A DNA stretch of 64,000 nucleotides from assembly GCF_033100795.1 (NCBI RefSeq), contig NZ_JAWLVI010000008.1:1-64000 (forward strand), in the 5' to 3' direction. This DNA comes from Pseudothioclava sp033100795. Its GTDB lineage: Bacteria; Pseudomonadota; Alphaproteobacteria; Rhodobacterales; Rhodobacteraceae. Position 1 is the stretch's first letter; each line of letters starts with the position of its first letter. Of the stretch, positions 62,525 through 64,000 are shown piece after piece. The notes under the pieces are model-generated. The model saw nothing but the letters and a program-made list of their open reading frames with translations. It made no database searches and had not been told where the DNA came from. The position numbers and the translations under genes are program-made.

Positions 62525-62946
62525 GGCTCTGCCCTCCGTTCTGGCGTGCCATCCGCGCGCTGGGCGGCCACAGGGCGCGCGACACGGGTGGTGATGCCAT
62601 GATCGGCCAATGCGCCCAGCGCGTCATCCAGTGAGCGCACCAGTGCCCAGCCAAAGCCCTGCGCGATCACTGCCTCCCTGAACGCCTCCTGCGCGGGGCT
62701 GAGCCGCCCCTTGAGGGATTTCAGCTCGAGGAAAAGCACGCGGCCCTCGCAGAGCACGATCAGATCGGCAAAGCCGCGATGGACGCCCATGCCAACGAGG
62801 ATCGCCTGGCGTTTCGCGCCACGCGGGCCAGGATCGGTCACTTCATTCGCGCAGTGATGAACAATCGCCCCCTTGGGCAGCGCAAAGCGCAGCGCGGAGA
62901 CGACAGCGCGCTGGAGATCCGCCTCGGGTGTTCCGCGCCGATTCAT
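62521..62946 (-). CDS. VRR-NUC domain nuclease
   Basis: A 141-residue PD-(D/E)xK nuclease. The active-site residues are Asp in GFADLIVL and ELK in VLFLELKSLKG, typical of the VRR_NUC family. Such phage proteins cut branched or single-stranded DNA during replication or recombination. It has four-base overlaps with both neighbours. Confidence 0.88.
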   Translation of the reverse strand: MNRRGTPEADLQRAVVSALRFALPKGAIVHHCANEVTDPGPRGAKRQAILVGMGVHRGFADLIVLCEGRVLFLELKSLKGRLSPAQEAFREAVIAQGFGWALVRSLDDALGALADHGITTRVARPVAAQRADGTPERRAEP

Positions 62947-63218
62947 GGCTGATCCTCCCGATCCTGCGCATCACGCCCGGAACGTCCGGGCGATTTGCCA
63001 TCGATCACGATGAGCAGGATGCGGGCATCCTCGCGTTCCTCGGGCGTTTCGCCATGCTGGATCAGCACAGTGCAGGCGAGGCGGATCATGTGATCGGAAT
63101 GATGCGCCACATCGGCCACGACGATGCGTGCCTCTCGGCGGCGCTCCTCGATCCAGTCTTGTCGGGCCTGATCGCGGTTGCGGTCGCGGGTTTTGCGAAA
63201 GGGCAGGGGGAAGCTCAT
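62943..63218 (-). CDS. small phage protein, unknown
   Basis: A 91-residue charged helical protein (MSFPLPFRKTRDRNRDQ at the start). ATG 63218 overlaps the stop of the HTH gene by four bases. No family recognised; its place in the early operon suggests a DNA-related role. Confidence 0.6.
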   Translation of the reverse strand: MSFPLPFRKTRDRNRDQARQDWIEERRREARIVVADVAHHSDHMIRLACTVLIQHGETPEEREDARILLIVIDGKSPGRSGRDAQDREDQP

Positions 63219-63463
63219 CGACGACCTCCCGAGCGGCGTGGGTTGGGCATGCTCTGCTCTTGGGCGCGCAGCCACTGCTCGACGCTGTCACGACGGTAAT
63301 ACACCTTGCGGCCGATCCGGGTGGGCGCAGGGCCGATGCGTTGTGTGCCCCAGCGGCAGAGGGTTTCGGGGGACATGCGCAGCGCAGTGGCCAGATCGGC
63401 GCGGCTGATCAACTCCCCCAGGATCGACTTCATCACTTCGGTTTCGACGGTCTGCACCGACAT
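63215..63463 (-). CDS. helix-turn-helix protein (excisionase/AlpA-like)
   Basis: An 82-residue DNA-binding protein with LISRADLATALRMSPETLCR and WGTQRIGPAPTRIGRKVYYRR, the MerR/AlpA-like winged helix. ATG 63463 is chosen because TGGAGAGAGCG precedes it; an upstream in-frame ATG at 63475 has none. It is first in the early operon, so it may be an excisionase or early activator. Confidence 0.8.
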   Translation of the reverse strand: MSVQTVETEVMKSILGELISRADLATALRMSPETLCRWGTQRIGPAPTRIGRKVYYRRDSVEQWLRAQEQSMPNPRRSGGRR

Positions 63464-63525
63464 CGCTCTCTCCATCGTTCACCCGGGCAACCTCCCGGTG
63501 CAGCGAAGAAAGCATCCGTCCTCAT

Positions 63526-63574
63526 CCGGAATTTAGGAACGAACCGGAATTTAAAAATGAAGGTCATTCCGGTT
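63526..63574. promoter_or_regulatory. CCGGAAT repeats upstream of the early operon
   Basis: CCGGAATTT at 63526-63534 and 63544-63552 (18-base period), plus a 9-base inverted repeat AACCGGAAT (63542-63550) and ATTCCGGTT (63566-63574). This group lies 63-111 bases before the HTH start, a good place for a repressor operator controlling the early promoter. Confidence 0.5.
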
Positions 63575-64000
63575 ATTATAAAACAATGGGTTAGGTGGGG
63601 TTGCGCGGGTTTTGAGGCGATTCTGCTGACCATCGAATTGAAGCCGCCGGAGAGTGCGAAACCGGCGAACAGAATTATTTTTTGCCCGACGTCGCGAGAC
63701 GCTGCGCGGTCTTGCGTTTCAGAGGGAACGGTTGCTTCGGAAGGGGGTGGCCATGGCCCTGTCAGGAGCGGCGATGTTTCTAAATGACACCTGGCCAGCG
63801 CCAGAGCCTCTACCGAGGTTGCAGGTTTTTCCTGCGAGTTGTCAGAGCGTGAAGTCTGGCCCAAGGGGCCGGACGCATCACCACGCATATCTTGAAGGTC
63901 TCTTCGGCTCTGCAGTTGTGCTGCAGCACCCGGGTGCCTTGGCGTCGGGCCGGAAGCGCAGACCGCATTCCGGCATCGCAATGCCGCAGCACTGGATCGC
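63575..64000. other. stretch with no supported gene to window end
   Basis: About 425 bases. A 76-codon plus-strand frame starting at ATG 63557 (MKVIPVIIKQWVRWG) and longer minus-strand frames exist, but none has a domain. The phage repressor would be expected here or just beyond the window, yet I cannot identify it. Confidence 0.4.

Noticed and set aside
63433..63981. 182-codon minus-strand frame at the right end
   Set aside because: It overlaps the start region of the HTH gene and the repeats, has no domain and shows a composition unlike the neighbouring proteins.

Overview
The window looks like the chromosome of an alphaproteobacterium of the Rhodobacteraceae (Rhodobacter/Paracoccus type). 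The evidence is the high G+C content, an RpoE/ChrR singlet-oxygen switch of Rhodobacter sphaeroides type, LexA boxes of the alphaproteobacterial form GAAC-N7-GAAC, an imuA-imuB-dnaE2 cassette, and a lambda-organised siphovirus prophage of the kind common in this family. There is one ambiguous base (N at 20039), flanked by two copies of the same 31-mer, which looks like an assembly join.

Region 1 (1-11.5 kb) is an initiator tRNA followed by a photo-oxidative stress island. rpoE-chrR-SDR runs leftward. A divergent operon runs rightward with an FAD amine-oxidase-like protein, a DUF1365 protein, a cyclopropane-fatty-acid-synthase-like methyltransferase, a TspO-like membrane protein, an SDR and a DUF2256 protein. 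Facing it is a gpx-cryB pair (peroxidase and an Fe-S bacterial cryptochrome/photolyase). Three promoter-like sites with the layout TGATCC-N18-TAnnnn serve rpoE itself, the divergent lipid operon, and a folE-DUF2177 operon, so these units probably form one RpoE regulon.

Region 2 (12-18 kb) is an SOS mutagenesis operon transcribed leftward: SRAP (HMCES/YedK-like), imuA, imuB, dnaE2, behind a perfect LexA box.

Region 3 (18-48.8 kb) is the late half of a lambda-like siphovirus prophage read leftward. It runs from terminase through gpW, portal, S49 protease with a nested scaffold, decoration protein and capsid to connectors, tail tube, tail chaperone with a -1 frameshift, tape measure, tail tip and J-like protein, lysis genes and tail fibres. 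Small plus-strand 'moron' genes sit at unit boundaries (two toxin-antitoxin pairs, a YecA-family protein, a small membrane protein). The last unit is the most unusual: two 2OG-Fe(II) oxygenases flank a small tail-fibre-like peptide ending in an alternating Asn-Cys tail, followed by a radical SAM/SPASM protein with the complete seven-cysteine SPASM signature. This resembles a peptide-maturation (RiPP-like) cluster embedded in a tail-fibre operon.

Region 4 (48.8-60.8 kb) is bacterial cargo lying between the late and early halves of the prophage: LexA-controlled umuDC, a nitroreductase, and a HAD phosphatase-hybrid kinase-response regulator unit divergent from an ABC importer that resembles AfuABC/Fe(III)-type systems.

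Region 5 (60.8-63.5 kb) is a five-gene phage early operon with four-base overlaps: HTH protein, small protein, VRR-NUC nuclease, and a replication protein whose gene contains four iterons plus one inverted copy (a lambda O/ori-like arrangement), then an unknown protein. No integrase or repressor was recognised, so the prophage ends probably lie outside the window or are lost.
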